DNA of 7,625 nt from Ghiorsea sp. (GTDB taxonomy: Bacteria; Pseudomonadota; Zetaproteobacteria; Mariprofundales; Mariprofundaceae). The stretch is from contig JAJFLD010000041.1 of assembly GCA_021772875.1 (NCBI GenBank), positions 1-7,625 on the forward strand, read 5' to 3'. The notes under the pieces were generated by a model, which was not told the DNA's origin, did not search any database, and saw only the letters and a program-made list of their open reading frames with translations. The position numbers and the translations under genes are program-made. Shown in pieces: positions 1-7,337 of the stretch (its first letter is position 1; each line of letters begins with the position of its first letter).

Positions 1-960
1 TATCTGGGTAAAAAAGGTGAGCTTACCCATGTGCTTAAAGGTGTGGGCAAATTATCACCTGAAGAACGCCCTGTGATTGGGCAACATGTGAATGCTACCA
101 AAGCAGTATTGGCAGATGCTTTGAATCAAGCTGAATCTTTATTGGCCGTCCAAGAAAAGGCCTCTCGCATTGAAGCAGAGCGCATTGACATTACCCTTGC
201 TGGTCGCAGCAGCTCGCGTGGCGTTAAACACCCTGTACAGCAGGGTTTGGATGAAATGACGGCCATCTTTGCACAAATGGGTTTTGAGATTGCTGAAGGG
301 CCTGAAGTTGAAGATGAATTTCACAATTTTGATGCCTTAAATATCCCTGAAGAACATCCAGCGCGCGCTATGCATGACACTTTCTTTTTTAAGGCTGAAA
401 GTGATGAACAGGCAAAACTTTTAAGAACCCATACCTCACCTGTACAAATTCGTACGATGCGAGCTTGCGTGCAAGCTGGTGGCGAACCACCTTTGGCGGT
501 GGTGGCACCAGGCCGTGTTTACCGTTGTGATTATGATGTAACGCATTCGCCGATGTTTCATCAAGTGGAAGTGTTTAAGGTGGATAAGGATGTATCACTT
601 GCCCACTTAAAAGGGGTGCTCAAACACTTTTTATCAGCTTATTTTGAGAAGGATTTACCGATTCGTCTGCGTCCGCATTATTTCCCTTTTACCGAACCTT
701 CTGCGGAAGTGGATGTAGGTTGTGGTTTTTGCCAGCAAAAAGGTTGCCGTATTTGTAAAGGCAGTGGTTGGATTGAAGTGTTGGGTAGTGGCATGATTCA
801 TCCCAATGTGTTGGCATCGGTGGGCATTGATTCTGAAGTGTATTCTGGTTTTGCTTTTGGTTTGGGTGTTGAGCGTTTGGTGATGTTAAAACATGGCATT
901 CCTGATTTGAGATTATTTTTTGAAAACGATGTTCGTTTTCTTCGGAGGATGGGCGCATGA
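1..960 (+). CDS. pheS: Phenylalanine--tRNA ligase alpha subunit, 5'-truncated by the window edge
   Basis: Catalytic alpha subunit of cytoplasmic phenylalanyl-tRNA synthetase (alpha2-beta2), which charges tRNA-Phe with phenylalanine using ATP. The frame is open from base 1 (YLGKKGELTH, matching E. coli PheS from about residue 31), so roughly 30 N-terminal residues lie outside the window. The GTG at 31 is an internal valine, not the start. Class II synthetase motifs are visible: motif 1 around HPVQQGLDEM (visible residues ~77-86), motif 2 with APGRVYR and MFHQVE (Arg172, Arg175, His187, Glu190), and motif 3 GFAFGLGVERL near the end. The Ala in GFAFG (visible residue 285) is the wild-type residue limiting the Phe pocket. 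An insert with four cysteines, C-x2-C-x4-C-x2-C (bases 721-756), is absent from the E. coli protein. With its inserts the full protein would be about 349 residues against 327 in E. coli. The gene ends in an ATGA overlap with pheT. Confidence 0.97.
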   Translation, partial: YLGKKGELTHVLKGVGKLSPEERPVIGQHVNATKAVLADALNQAESLLAVQEKASRIEAERIDITLAGRSSSRGVKHPVQQGLDEMTAIFAQMGFEIAEGPEVEDEFHNFDALNIPEEHPARAMHDTFFFKAESDEQAKLLRTHTSPVQIRTMRACVQAGGEPPLAVVAPGRVYRCDYDVTHSPMFHQVEVFKVDKDVSLAHLKGVLKHFLSAYFEKDLPIRLRPHYFPFTEPSAEVDVGCGFCQQKGCRICKGSGWIEVLGSGMIHPNVLASVGIDSEVYSGFAFGLGVERLVMLKHGIPDLRLFFENDVRFLRRMGA

Positions 961-3317
961 AAATTCCATTTTCTTGGTTGCAAGAGCATGTGCCATTGAC
1001 ACAAACACCAGCCCAAGTGGCGGAAGATTTGGTGCGTTTGGGCCATGAGGTTGAAAGCATTACGTTGCCGCGCGCTGGTATTCAAGGCGTACGTGTTGGG
1101 CATATTATAAGCATGTTGCCACACCCTGATGCCGATAAACTAAAACTACTCAAAGTTGATGTGGCTGCAGCAGAGCCTTTGGCCATTGTTTGTGGCGCAA
1201 CCAATATGGTTGAAGGTGATAAAGTGCCTGTTGCTACAGTGGGCACGTGTTTACCCGATGGGTTGGTGATTAAAAAAGGCAAAATTCGTGGTGAAGTTAG
1301 CTTTGGCATGTGTTGTTCAGAAGTTGAGCTTGGTTTGGCAGAAGATGCGGATGGTTTGTTGGTTCTTCCTGCGGATGCGCCTGTTGGCATGGAAGTGGGT
1401 GAGTATTTAGAGCTTGAAGAAGCTGTATTGGATTTGGACATCACCCCAAACCGTGGTGATTGCATGAGCATGCGAGGCATTGCCCGTGATTTGGCAGCTG
1501 ATTATGATTTACCGCTGATTGAGCCAGCAGATGAAGTGGCAGCCGATGATACAGATATTGCTTTGCCTGTTGTTTCTGTCTCGGCACATGAGGATAATCC
1601 TTTGTATTTGGCACGCCGCATTGAAGGCGTGAAAGTCAGCACTTCTCCAGATTGGATGCAAGCGCATTTGATTGCTGCAGGGCAGCGTCCAATCAATGGT
1701 GTGGTGGATGTGTTGAACTACACTATGCTTGATTTAGGCCAACCTATGCATGCTTTTGATGCAGATACCTTGCAAGGTGATTTGCATGTGCGTTTGGCCA
1801 ATGCTGGTGAAAGTTTCAAAGCTTTAGATGGCAAAGATGTTGTTTTGAATGAAGGCGATCTTGTGATTGCTGATGATGAAGCAGTGGTAGCTTTGGCTGG
1901 TATTATGGGCGCTGAAGCAACGGGTGTGACAGCAAAAACAAATAACATCATTTTAGAGTCGGCTGCATTTCGTGCTGCACGTATTAGCACCACACGTCGT
2001 ACTTGTGGCTTGGTATCAGAAAGCTCTATGCGCTTTGAGCGTGGAGTGGATCCTGGAATGATTGAAGTGGCGATGGATCAAGCTGTGCATATGATTGTAG
2101 AGCTCTTTGGTGGTAAAGTGAGTGCTTTGACCACTGTTGGTGACAAGCAAGCGCTGATTAAAGACAAAACCATTGATTTAAGCTTGCAACGCATATCATC
2201 ACGCTTGGGCATTAGCATTCCAGAGAGTGCTGATGCGGTGTTAAACCGTATGGGTTTTGGTTTGAGGCGTTATGGTGATGCCTTGGCAGTAAGTGTGCCA
2301 AGCCATAGGCATGATGTTTCCATTGCTGAAGATATTTCAGAAGAATATGCACGTGTGATTGGTTTTGATGCCATTCCAGAAATATTACCGACCTTGGCAA
2401 CCATTAAACCTCGCAAAGTAGATACCACTATAAGCAGTGCAGTGGCAGCTGGTTTTGTGCAGGTGATCAATTATGCCTTTATCTCCGCAGCTGAGCAGCG
2501 CTTATTTGTAGCAGATGATGGTAAAGATCTTGTGCTTGAAAATCCGATTTCAGAAGCCATGGCTGTGATGCGCAGGTCTGTTTGGGCAGGATTATTAAAT
2601 ACTGCCAAGTATAATATGAATCGTCAGCAAGCAGGTGTAGCACTTGTCGAGCAAGGCCGTATTTACGAGGCAAAAGATGGCAGCACACATCAGGAAATCA
2701 ATGTGCTTGCTTGGTTGATGGCAGGCGAGCTGGAATCCGACACATGGTTTTCCCAAGCGCGTAAAGCAGATTTCTTTGATATGAAAGGGGCTGTTGAAGC
2801 TTGGCTGGGCAATCGAGGTCTGGTGGCGCGTTTCATGGTTGATGATGAAGTGAAGGGTTTGCAAGCTGGGCAAACGGCCAAGATTTTTGTTGGCAAAGCT
2901 GTGGTGGGTTATGTTGGCAAAGTGGATTCAGACATCACTGCAAACTTTGATTTGAATACGGATGTATTTGTGGCATCGATTGATCTTGATGCCTTGAACG
3001 ATGGTAAAAAAGCCAAATTTCAAGCTATTCCAGAATTTCCATCCATTGAACGTGATTTGGTATTTTTGTTTGATAAACATACTTCTGCCGAAGAAATCTT
3101 GCAGACTGTGCGCAAAGCAGGCGGGGGCCAACTTACAGAAGCACGTATTTTTGATATGTATGCTGGTCAAGGTGTACCCGAAGGTAAGGTGAGTTTGGGT
3201 GTGCGGTTTGTATTGCAAGATGCCAAACGCACTTTAACGCAAGAAGATTCTGATCAAGCGATGCAAGCAATTATTGCTATGGTGTCGGAGAAGTTTGCTG
3301 CTCCATTAAGAGGCTGA
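957..3317 (+). CDS. pheT: Phenylalanine--tRNA ligase beta subunit
   Basis: Beta subunit of phenylalanyl-tRNA synthetase: it binds tRNA-Phe and hydrolyses mischarged Tyr-tRNA-Phe. At 786 residues it is full length (E. coli 795). Domains in order: N-terminal PheT region; OB-fold tRNA-binding domain ~40-150 (HPDADKLKLLKVD, IVCGATN); B3/B4 editing domain ~210-385 (GQPMHAFD with His265, LES with Glu334, RFERGVDP); B5 ~400-475 (SHRHDVSIAEDISEEYARVIGF); the inactive synthetase-like core ~480-680; and the C-terminal ferredoxin-like anticodon-binding domain ~692-785 (FPSIERDLVF to VRFVLQDAKRTLT). The ATG at 957 overlaps the pheS stop as ATGA, and GGAGG at 944-948 inside pheS sits eight bases upstream, so coupled translation is likely. 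Two tandem stops (TGA TAA) end the frame. At the E. coli Thr354/Ala356 editing positions this protein has Ser354 and Ser356. Confidence 0.98.
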   Translation: MKIPFSWLQEHVPLTQTPAQVAEDLVRLGHEVESITLPRAGIQGVRVGHIISMLPHPDADKLKLLKVDVAAAEPLAIVCGATNMVEGDKVPVATVGTCLPDGLVIKKGKIRGEVSFGMCCSEVELGLAEDADGLLVLPADAPVGMEVGEYLELEEAVLDLDITPNRGDCMSMRGIARDLAADYDLPLIEPADEVAADDTDIALPVVSVSAHEDNPLYLARRIEGVKVSTSPDWMQAHLIAAGQRPINGVVDVLNYTMLDLGQPMHAFDADTLQGDLHVRLANAGESFKALDGKDVVLNEGDLVIADDEAVVALAGIMGAEATGVTAKTNNIILESAAFRAARISTTRRTCGLVSESSMRFERGVDPGMIEVAMDQAVHMIVELFGGKVSALTTVGDKQALIKDKTIDLSLQRISSRLGISIPESADAVLNRMGFGLRRYGDALAVSVPSHRHDVSIAEDISEEYARVIGFDAIPEILPTLATIKPRKVDTTISSAVAAGFVQVINYAFISAAEQRLFVADDGKDLVLENPISEAMAVMRRSVWAGLLNTAKYNMNRQQAGVALVEQGRIYEAKDGSTHQEINVLAWLMAGELESDTWFSQARKADFFDMKGAVEAWLGNRGLVARFMVDDEVKGLQAGQTAKIFVGKAVVGYVGKVDSDITANFDLNTDVFVASIDLDALNDGKKAKFQAIPEFPSIERDLVFLFDKHTSAEEILQTVRKAGGGQLTEARIFDMYAGQGVPEGKVSLGVRFVLQDAKRTLTQEDSDQAMQAIIAMVSEKFAAPLRG

Positions 3318-3357
3318 TAAATACGTCCTTTTAAAAAAATATGGCAATACAGGAAAT

Positions 3358-3399
3358 AAAAAAAGGCTATCGCTGTTTCTAACAGCGATAGCCTTTTTT
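3358..3399 (+). terminator. Rho-independent terminator after pheT, possibly bidirectional
   Basis: A perfect 13-bp GC-containing stem (GGCTATCGCTGTT at 3365-3377, its complement at 3381-3393) with a three-base TCT loop is followed by six T's (3394-3399). It is preceded by seven A's (3358-3364), so six further A-T pairs can extend the stem to 19 bp. The hairpin starts about 40 bases after the pheT stop and should end the pheST transcript. The A-run would give a U-tract on the opposite strand, so it could also work in reverse, although no gene is seen approaching from that side. Confidence 0.95.
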
Positions 3400-3495
3400 C
3401 TTGATGATGCTTTATGCTTGCTTGGGCTGAGCTGTGTGCGCAAAGTCTGTAAGTGTTAAATCATGCAGGGGATGATAAGATAGCGCTGTTAACAT

Positions 3496-3499
3496 GGAG
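3496..3499 (+). promoter_or_regulatory. Shine-Dalgarno sequence setting the GTG start of rnr
   Basis: GGAG lies seven bases before the GTG at 3507. An ATG at 3494 overlaps this element but is in another frame and leads only to a 26-codon open frame. No in-frame ATG precedes the GTG with a ribosome site, so the GTG is the best start for RNase R. Confidence 0.75.
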
Positions 3500-3506
3500 C
3501 TAAACA

Positions 3507-5624
3507 GTGTCAAAGAAGAACGAACATTATGGAAAAAGAGCAAAAAAGGAACCAGCCAGAGGTGGGCGGCGTAAGGCTGTCCGTCATTCTGAAGCGGCTG
3601 AAAAGCCAGCCTCACCTTGGCCTTCTGCACCACCAGAGCGCAAACAGAAATTTAAAGAACACACGGCAGTAGCTAAATCAGGTTCACCTTATGGCCGTGG
3701 TGCAGATAAGACAGATGATAAAATTTGGGTAGGTATTGTATCCGCGCATCCGGATGGTTTTGGTTTTGTGAATGTGCAAGGTCGCATGGAGGATGTATTT
3801 CTTCCTGTAGATGAAATGCGTGATTTGATGCATGGCGACAAAGTAGAAGTAAAAACGATGCAACGCCGAGGCCGAGAATCAGGTATTCTTGTGCGTTTGG
3901 TGCAAGCTGCTCCCAGCACAATCACAGCACAATTTAAGATTGAACGGGGTGTAGGTTTTGCTTATCCACGTTCACATCGTATGCAACAAGCCGTGTTTAT
4001 CAAACGTGATGCCGGTAACGGCGCGCGTGATGGTGATTGGGTACGCGTGGAAATTAAACGCGGCACAAAACCACTGACGGGTGAAATCCTCGAAGTGATG
4101 GGTACGGATTTAACGCCTAAGAAATTGGTGGATTTGATTGTCGCTGAACAATGTCTTTCCGAGACCTTCCCTGTGGAAGTGTTAAGTGAAAGCCAAGCTA
4201 TCCCTAGCAAAGTGGGCATTGCAGATAAAGAAGACAGATTAGATTTAACCCATCTACCTTTTGTCACTATTGATGGTGCCGATGCGCGCGATTTTGATGA
4301 TGCTATTTGTGTGCTGCCTCGTGGCGAAGGTTATGAAGCTTGGGTAGCGATTGCTGATGTTGCCCATTATGTCCATGAAGGTTCGGCCTTGGACACAGAA
4401 GCAGAATCACGGGGTAATTCATTTTATTTTCCCGATAGAGTGATTCCTATGTTGCCTGAAAAATTATCCAATGGTTTATGTTCTTTAAATCCACACGTTG
4501 ATCGCTTGGCTATGGTTGTGCGCATGCGCTTTGATGCAGCGGGTAAACGCCGTTCAGCGCGTATTTACAATGCAGTGATTCATTCACAAGCACGTTTGAC
4601 CTATGAGCAAGCTACAGCATGGCTTGAGCGTCGTGATGAGAAAGCTGTTGCAGAAGAGAAAGTGCGTGAGATGTTGGATACCACCATGGGTCTGTATAAA
4701 ATACTCGAACGTGGACGTGCCAAACGTGGTGCACTTGAGATTGAATTACCTGAAGTTCGGCCGCTGATTGATGGTGATATTGTGGCTAGCATCGAGGCGC
4801 GTGGTCGCCATGTTGCCCATAAACTTATCGAAGAAATGATGTTGGCTGCCAACACCGCAGTTTCAATGTTTTTGGATGAAAAGAAGGTGAGTCAACTTTA
4901 TCGTGTTCATCCTGCACCAGAGCGCGAAGCCATTGAAAAGTTGAATGCTTTCTTGGCTGCTTTTGGCCTTAAAATTAGGCATGCCAAACATGAAGAAGTT
5001 CAAACAAAAGATGTGCAGCAAGCATTGGCAGCATCTGAGAACAAACCCTTCTCACAAGTCTTGCATCGTTTGGTATTGCGTTCGATGCAACAAGCCAAGT
5101 ATACCACCACCAATGTTGGCCATTTTGGTTTGGCATATGAATGTTATGGTCATTTTACCAGCCCTATTCGCAGATATGCAGATTTGACTACACATCGCAG
5201 GCTTAAAGCCGTGTTGAGTGGACAAAAACCTTCCAAGCAGGATTTGGAAAGTGTGGGTGCACATATTTCTAGCCAAGAGCGTAAACAACAACGCTCAGAG
5301 TGGGATATACAAGCTATGCTTTCGGCCTTGTATCATACCAAAGATATTGGACAAACGATGGAAGCTACAGTTTCTGGGGTGAGTAAACGGCGTATTTTCT
5401 TTGCTCTTAAAGATACATTGGCTGAGGCATCGTTGAATGTTGATGATTTGCAAGGCAACTTTGATCTCGATGAAGTGCATCATAGATTAACTGCGAAAAA
5501 TGGTGTTTTCAGCTTAGGTTTGGGAGATCAAGTGAATGTGGATATCCAATCTACCGATGCGGTTCGCGGCCAAATTATGGTGGGGCTTACAAAAACAACA
5601 TCTTCAGCAGCTGCACCAAAGTAA
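3507..5624 (+). CDS. rnr: Ribonuclease R (RNase II/RNB family 3'-5' exoribonuclease), short form
   Basis: Processive 3'-5' exoribonuclease that degrades structured RNA in mRNA, rRNA and tmRNA-linked turnover. Domains in the 705 residues: basic, probably disordered N-terminus ~1-70; cold-shock domain 1 ~75-130 (VSAHPDGFGFVNVQGRMEDVFLP); cold-shock domain 2 ~137-200; RNB catalytic domain ~243-575; S1-like domain ~613-697. The metal-binding site is intact in VTIDGADARDFDDAI (Asp256, Asp262, Asp264, Asp265), and the family signature HFTSPIRRYADL is at 549-560. E. coli RNase R has 813 residues; the difference is the missing N-terminal winged-helix region and the missing Lys-rich C-terminal tail, while this protein carries its basic stretch at the N-terminus. 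The GTG start is chosen from GGAG seven bases upstream. It is a single gene, insulated from pheT by the terminator. A weak extended -10 (TG-A-TAAGAT, 3473-3481) could serve it but lacks a good -35. RNase II is less likely given the sequence of the catalytic and cold-shock domains. Confidence 0.94.
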   Translation: MSKKNEHYGKRAKKEPARGGRRKAVRHSEAAEKPASPWPSAPPERKQKFKEHTAVAKSGSPYGRGADKTDDKIWVGIVSAHPDGFGFVNVQGRMEDVFLPVDEMRDLMHGDKVEVKTMQRRGRESGILVRLVQAAPSTITAQFKIERGVGFAYPRSHRMQQAVFIKRDAGNGARDGDWVRVEIKRGTKPLTGEILEVMGTDLTPKKLVDLIVAEQCLSETFPVEVLSESQAIPSKVGIADKEDRLDLTHLPFVTIDGADARDFDDAICVLPRGEGYEAWVAIADVAHYVHEGSALDTEAESRGNSFYFPDRVIPMLPEKLSNGLCSLNPHVDRLAMVVRMRFDAAGKRRSARIYNAVIHSQARLTYEQATAWLERRDEKAVAEEKVREMLDTTMGLYKILERGRAKRGALEIELPEVRPLIDGDIVASIEARGRHVAHKLIEEMMLAANTAVSMFLDEKKVSQLYRVHPAPEREAIEKLNAFLAAFGLKIRHAKHEEVQTKDVQQALAASENKPFSQVLHRLVLRSMQQAKYTTTNVGHFGLAYECYGHFTSPIRRYADLTTHRRLKAVLSGQKPSKQDLESVGAHISSQERKQQRSEWDIQAMLSALYHTKDIGQTMEATVSGVSKRRIFFALKDTLAEASLNVDDLQGNFDLDEVHHRLTAKNGVFSLGLGDQVNVDIQSTDAVRGQIMVGLTKTTSSAAAPK

Positions 5625-5666
5625 GTTAATAAACGTTGTTTTTTAAAGGCCATGTTGCCAGAGATA

Positions 5667-5681
5667 CGCGTTCAAAACGCG
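5667..5681. repeat. Small inverted repeat upstream of the dapA promoter
   Basis: CGCGTT (5667-5672), a CAA spacer, then AACGCG (5676-5681) form a perfect 6-bp dyad with a three-base spacer. It is not followed by a T-run, so it is a poor candidate terminator for rnr. It could be a weak hairpin at the end of the rnr transcript or a binding site near -50 relative to dapA. Its function is unknown. Confidence 0.4.
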
Positions 5682-5688
5682 ATAAACC

Positions 5689-5717
5689 GTGACACAGTGA
5701 ACATGCCAAAATATGAT
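5689..5717 (+). promoter_or_regulatory. Sigma-70-type promoter of dapA
   Basis: GTGACA (5689-5694, five of six matches to the -35 consensus) is separated by exactly 17 bases from TATGAT (5712-5717, five of six matches to the -10 consensus). Transcription would begin near 5724, leaving a leader of about 29 bases that contains the dapA ribosome site. A six-bp inverted repeat (5667-5681) ends just upstream of the -35 element. Found by eye only. Confidence 0.6.
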
Positions 5718-5752
5718 GCCCGTCATTGAGTTTTTAGCGATAAGGAGACATT

Positions 5753-6643
5753 ATGTTTCATGGTGTGATGACGGCGTTGGTGACGCCATTTAAAAATGGT
5801 CAGATTGATGAAGAAGCTTTTCGCGCACACCTTGAGCGTCAAATTGAGGCAGGTATTGATGGCGTGGTGCCTGCAGGTTCAACAGGCGAAGCGGCGACAT
5901 TAAGTGTGGCTGAACATAAAGCTTTAATCAAAATGACTGTGGAGCAAGTGAACGGCCGTATTCCTGTCATTGCAGGCACAGGCAGCAACAACACCGCCGA
6001 ATCTATTGAGCTTACCCAAGCCGCAAAGAAATTAGGCGCAGATGCTTGTTTATTGATTTCACCTTATTACGTGAAACCCACGCAAGAGGGTATTTATTTG
6101 CACTATAAAGCCATTGCTGATGCAGTGCATTTGCCCCAAATTTTATATAATGTTCCAGGTCGCACGGCATCGAATATGTTGCCTGAAACTGTGGCGCGTT
6201 TATCCCATGTGCCCAACATTATTGGTATTAAAGATGCCACTGCTGATATGGCGCAGCTCACGCGTACAATGATGGCTTGCCAAGAACGTATAATGTTTTA
6301 TTCAGGCGATGATGCCAGCGTGTTGCCCTTTATGACTTTGGGTGGTTCTGGTGTGATTTCAGTGGTTTCAAATATTGCACCCAAAACCATGAAAGCCATT
6401 GTCACAGCTGCGTCTGAACATAACTTTGATAAGGCCAAAACCATGCATTTTGCCTTGCAAGATTTAACCGATGCAATGTTTGTGGAAAGTAATCCTATGC
6501 CAGTTAAAGCGGCATGTGCTTTATTGGGCTGGATGTTGGATGATATACGTCTACCGCTTACGCCTTTAACCACAACGCAAGTTGCGGCCTTAAAACAAGT
6601 GATGTCGGCATTCCAATCGGATGTTGAGCGTTTGGAAGTTTAA
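5753..6643 (+). CDS. dapA: 4-hydroxy-tetrahydrodipicolinate synthase (DHDPS)
   Basis: Class I aldolase that condenses pyruvate with aspartate semialdehyde in the cytoplasm, the first committed step of diaminopimelate and lysine synthesis. The 296-residue product matches the family length (E. coli 292) and aligns end to end. Key residues seen: Schiff-base Lys160 in IIGIKDAT, Tyr132 in YNVPGRT, Arg137, and Tyr106 in SPYY. The proton-relay position equal to E. coli Thr44 is Ser43 in AGSTGEAATL, a conservative change. Equivalents of the lysine-binding residues His56, Asn80, Glu84 and Tyr106 are present (His55, Asn79, Glu83, Tyr105), while His53 is Val52, so feedback inhibition by lysine is likely but unproven. 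The ATG has AAGGAG (5742-5747) five bases upstream. The gene appears to be transcribed alone from its own promoter and converges with the membrane protein gene. Other DapA/NanA-family aldolases are less likely given the DHDPS-type residues. Confidence 0.95.
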   Translation: MFHGVMTALVTPFKNGQIDEEAFRAHLERQIEAGIDGVVPAGSTGEAATLSVAEHKALIKMTVEQVNGRIPVIAGTGSNNTAESIELTQAAKKLGADACLLISPYYVKPTQEGIYLHYKAIADAVHLPQILYNVPGRTASNMLPETVARLSHVPNIIGIKDATADMAQLTRTMMACQERIMFYSGDDASVLPFMTLGGSGVISVVSNIAPKTMKAIVTAASEHNFDKAKTMHFALQDLTDAMFVESNPMPVKAACALLGWMLDDIRLPLTPLTTTQVAALKQVMSAFQSDVERLEV

Positions 6644-6680
6644 CAACTTTAGCTGTTTTTCATCGGGGCTGTAGTCAGCT

Positions 6681-7247
6681 TTACCTTCTCTTGATGACCA
6701 TCACCACAAAAATAAACGCGGCCAAACCTGTTAAGGCGGGAAAGAGTAGTGTTGTGATGGAATAAAATTCAAGCGCAAGCAAAGCAAAGCCATTACGCAC
6801 AACCATCAAAATATAAAACATCAGATGTTCTTCAAAAGGATAGCTGTATGCCTTTTTAAAGGTGAAGCCAAAACCAATCAAATCAATAGTGGTTAACAAA
6901 ACCACTGCCCACAAAGGGTTGGCGGTGATATACCAAAGAGGTAGTGCTGCCATGGCCAAGCTAAAAAAGAATCCATCAAGGTAAGTGATGTGTTTATCAG
7001 CATGTTTGAAGTATGCCAAAACCGCGACATACATGCTGATAGCGCCGGAAAGGCCAATAGGCCAAGCGCCAACACCAGCATGGTCGGCCAGCTGAGCGAA
7101 AAACACGATACATGTCGTGCAGCCCCAAATCACCCAAGAAAAAACATGCGGTTTGGTTTTACCTTGCCAAATCGAGCGGATATAAGGCACAAAAGCAATC
7201 AAGGTTAGGATGATGGCGATGGCACTTGATAGATGTTTATCAATCAA
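6681..7247 (-). CDS. Uncharacterised seven-helix membrane protein, PQ-loop/SWEET-like
   Basis: I do not recognise a named gene. The 188-residue product is almost entirely hydrophobic, with likely helices at about 6-26, 35-53, 60-80, 89-107, 109-130, 141-160 and 163-184. The basic residues Arg24/Lys30/Lys32, Lys81/Lys85, Lys131/Lys132 and Lys186-Arg188 all fall on one side of such a seven-helix model, predicting N-outside, C-inside topology. The first helix and loop, FVPYIRSI then GKTKPHVFSWVIWG, resemble the PQ-loop pattern of SWEET/MtN3-type half-transporters. A weaker repeat (LIGFGFTFKKAYSYPF) begins near 122, giving a 3+1+3 arrangement. A transport role is inference only and the substrate is unknown. 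The start is TTG at 7247: AAGGAG lies seven bases upstream, and the first in-frame ATG would come at residue 72, after two helices. It converges with dapA across a 37-base gap. Confidence 0.85.
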   Translation of the reverse strand: MIDKHLSSAIAIILTLIAFVPYIRSIWQGKTKPHVFSWVIWGCTTCIVFFAQLADHAGVGAWPIGLSGAISMYVAVLAYFKHADKHITYLDGFFFSLAMAALPLWYITANPLWAVVLLTTIDLIGFGFTFKKAYSYPFEEHLMFYILMVVRNGFALLALEFYSITTLLFPALTGLAAFIFVVMVIKRR

Positions 7248-7254
7248 GCTTTCT

Positions 7255-7260
7255 CTCCTT
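7255..7260 (-). promoter_or_regulatory. Shine-Dalgarno sequence setting the TTG start of the membrane protein
   Basis: Read on the - strand, AAGGAG (within GGAAAGGAG) is followed by seven bases and then TTG at 7247. No ATG or GTG start with comparable spacing leads into this frame, so this site decides the start. Confidence 0.8.
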
Positions 7261-7337
7261 TCCTTGGTATGTGGTGGAGATGAAGAGATTAGGCATATGC
7301 GTGTGTTTGAAGTGGGTACTCATATAAATAGCTTCTC

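Noticed and set aside
31..33. GTG at 31 as the start of pheS
   Set aside because: The frame is open to base 1 and the residues before it (YLGKKGELTH) match PheS, so the gene begins outside the window.
3001..3218. Overlapping frames on both strands inside the end of pheT
   Set aside because: They lie wholly within pheT, which is full length and conserved; they have no recognisable product.
3412..3495. Short - strand frame of 27 codons (starting MLTALSYHP) ending 12 bases before the terminator hairpin
   Set aside because: Its ending next to a bidirectional hairpin is suggestive of a gene remnant, but there is no ribosome site, it overlaps the rnr control region, and the longer frame runs into rnr. 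Chance is the simpler explanation.
3494..3574. ATG at 3494 opening a 26-codon frame overlapping the rnr start
   Set aside because: It uses the rnr ribosome site as its own coding sequence, has no Shine-Dalgarno itself, and encodes an out-of-frame reading of rnr. A leader peptide cannot be excluded but has no support.
6644..6680. Terminator between dapA and the convergent membrane gene
   Set aside because: Only a four-bp GCTG/CAGC stem (6668-6679) without a proper T-run on either strand is visible, so it is too weak to call.
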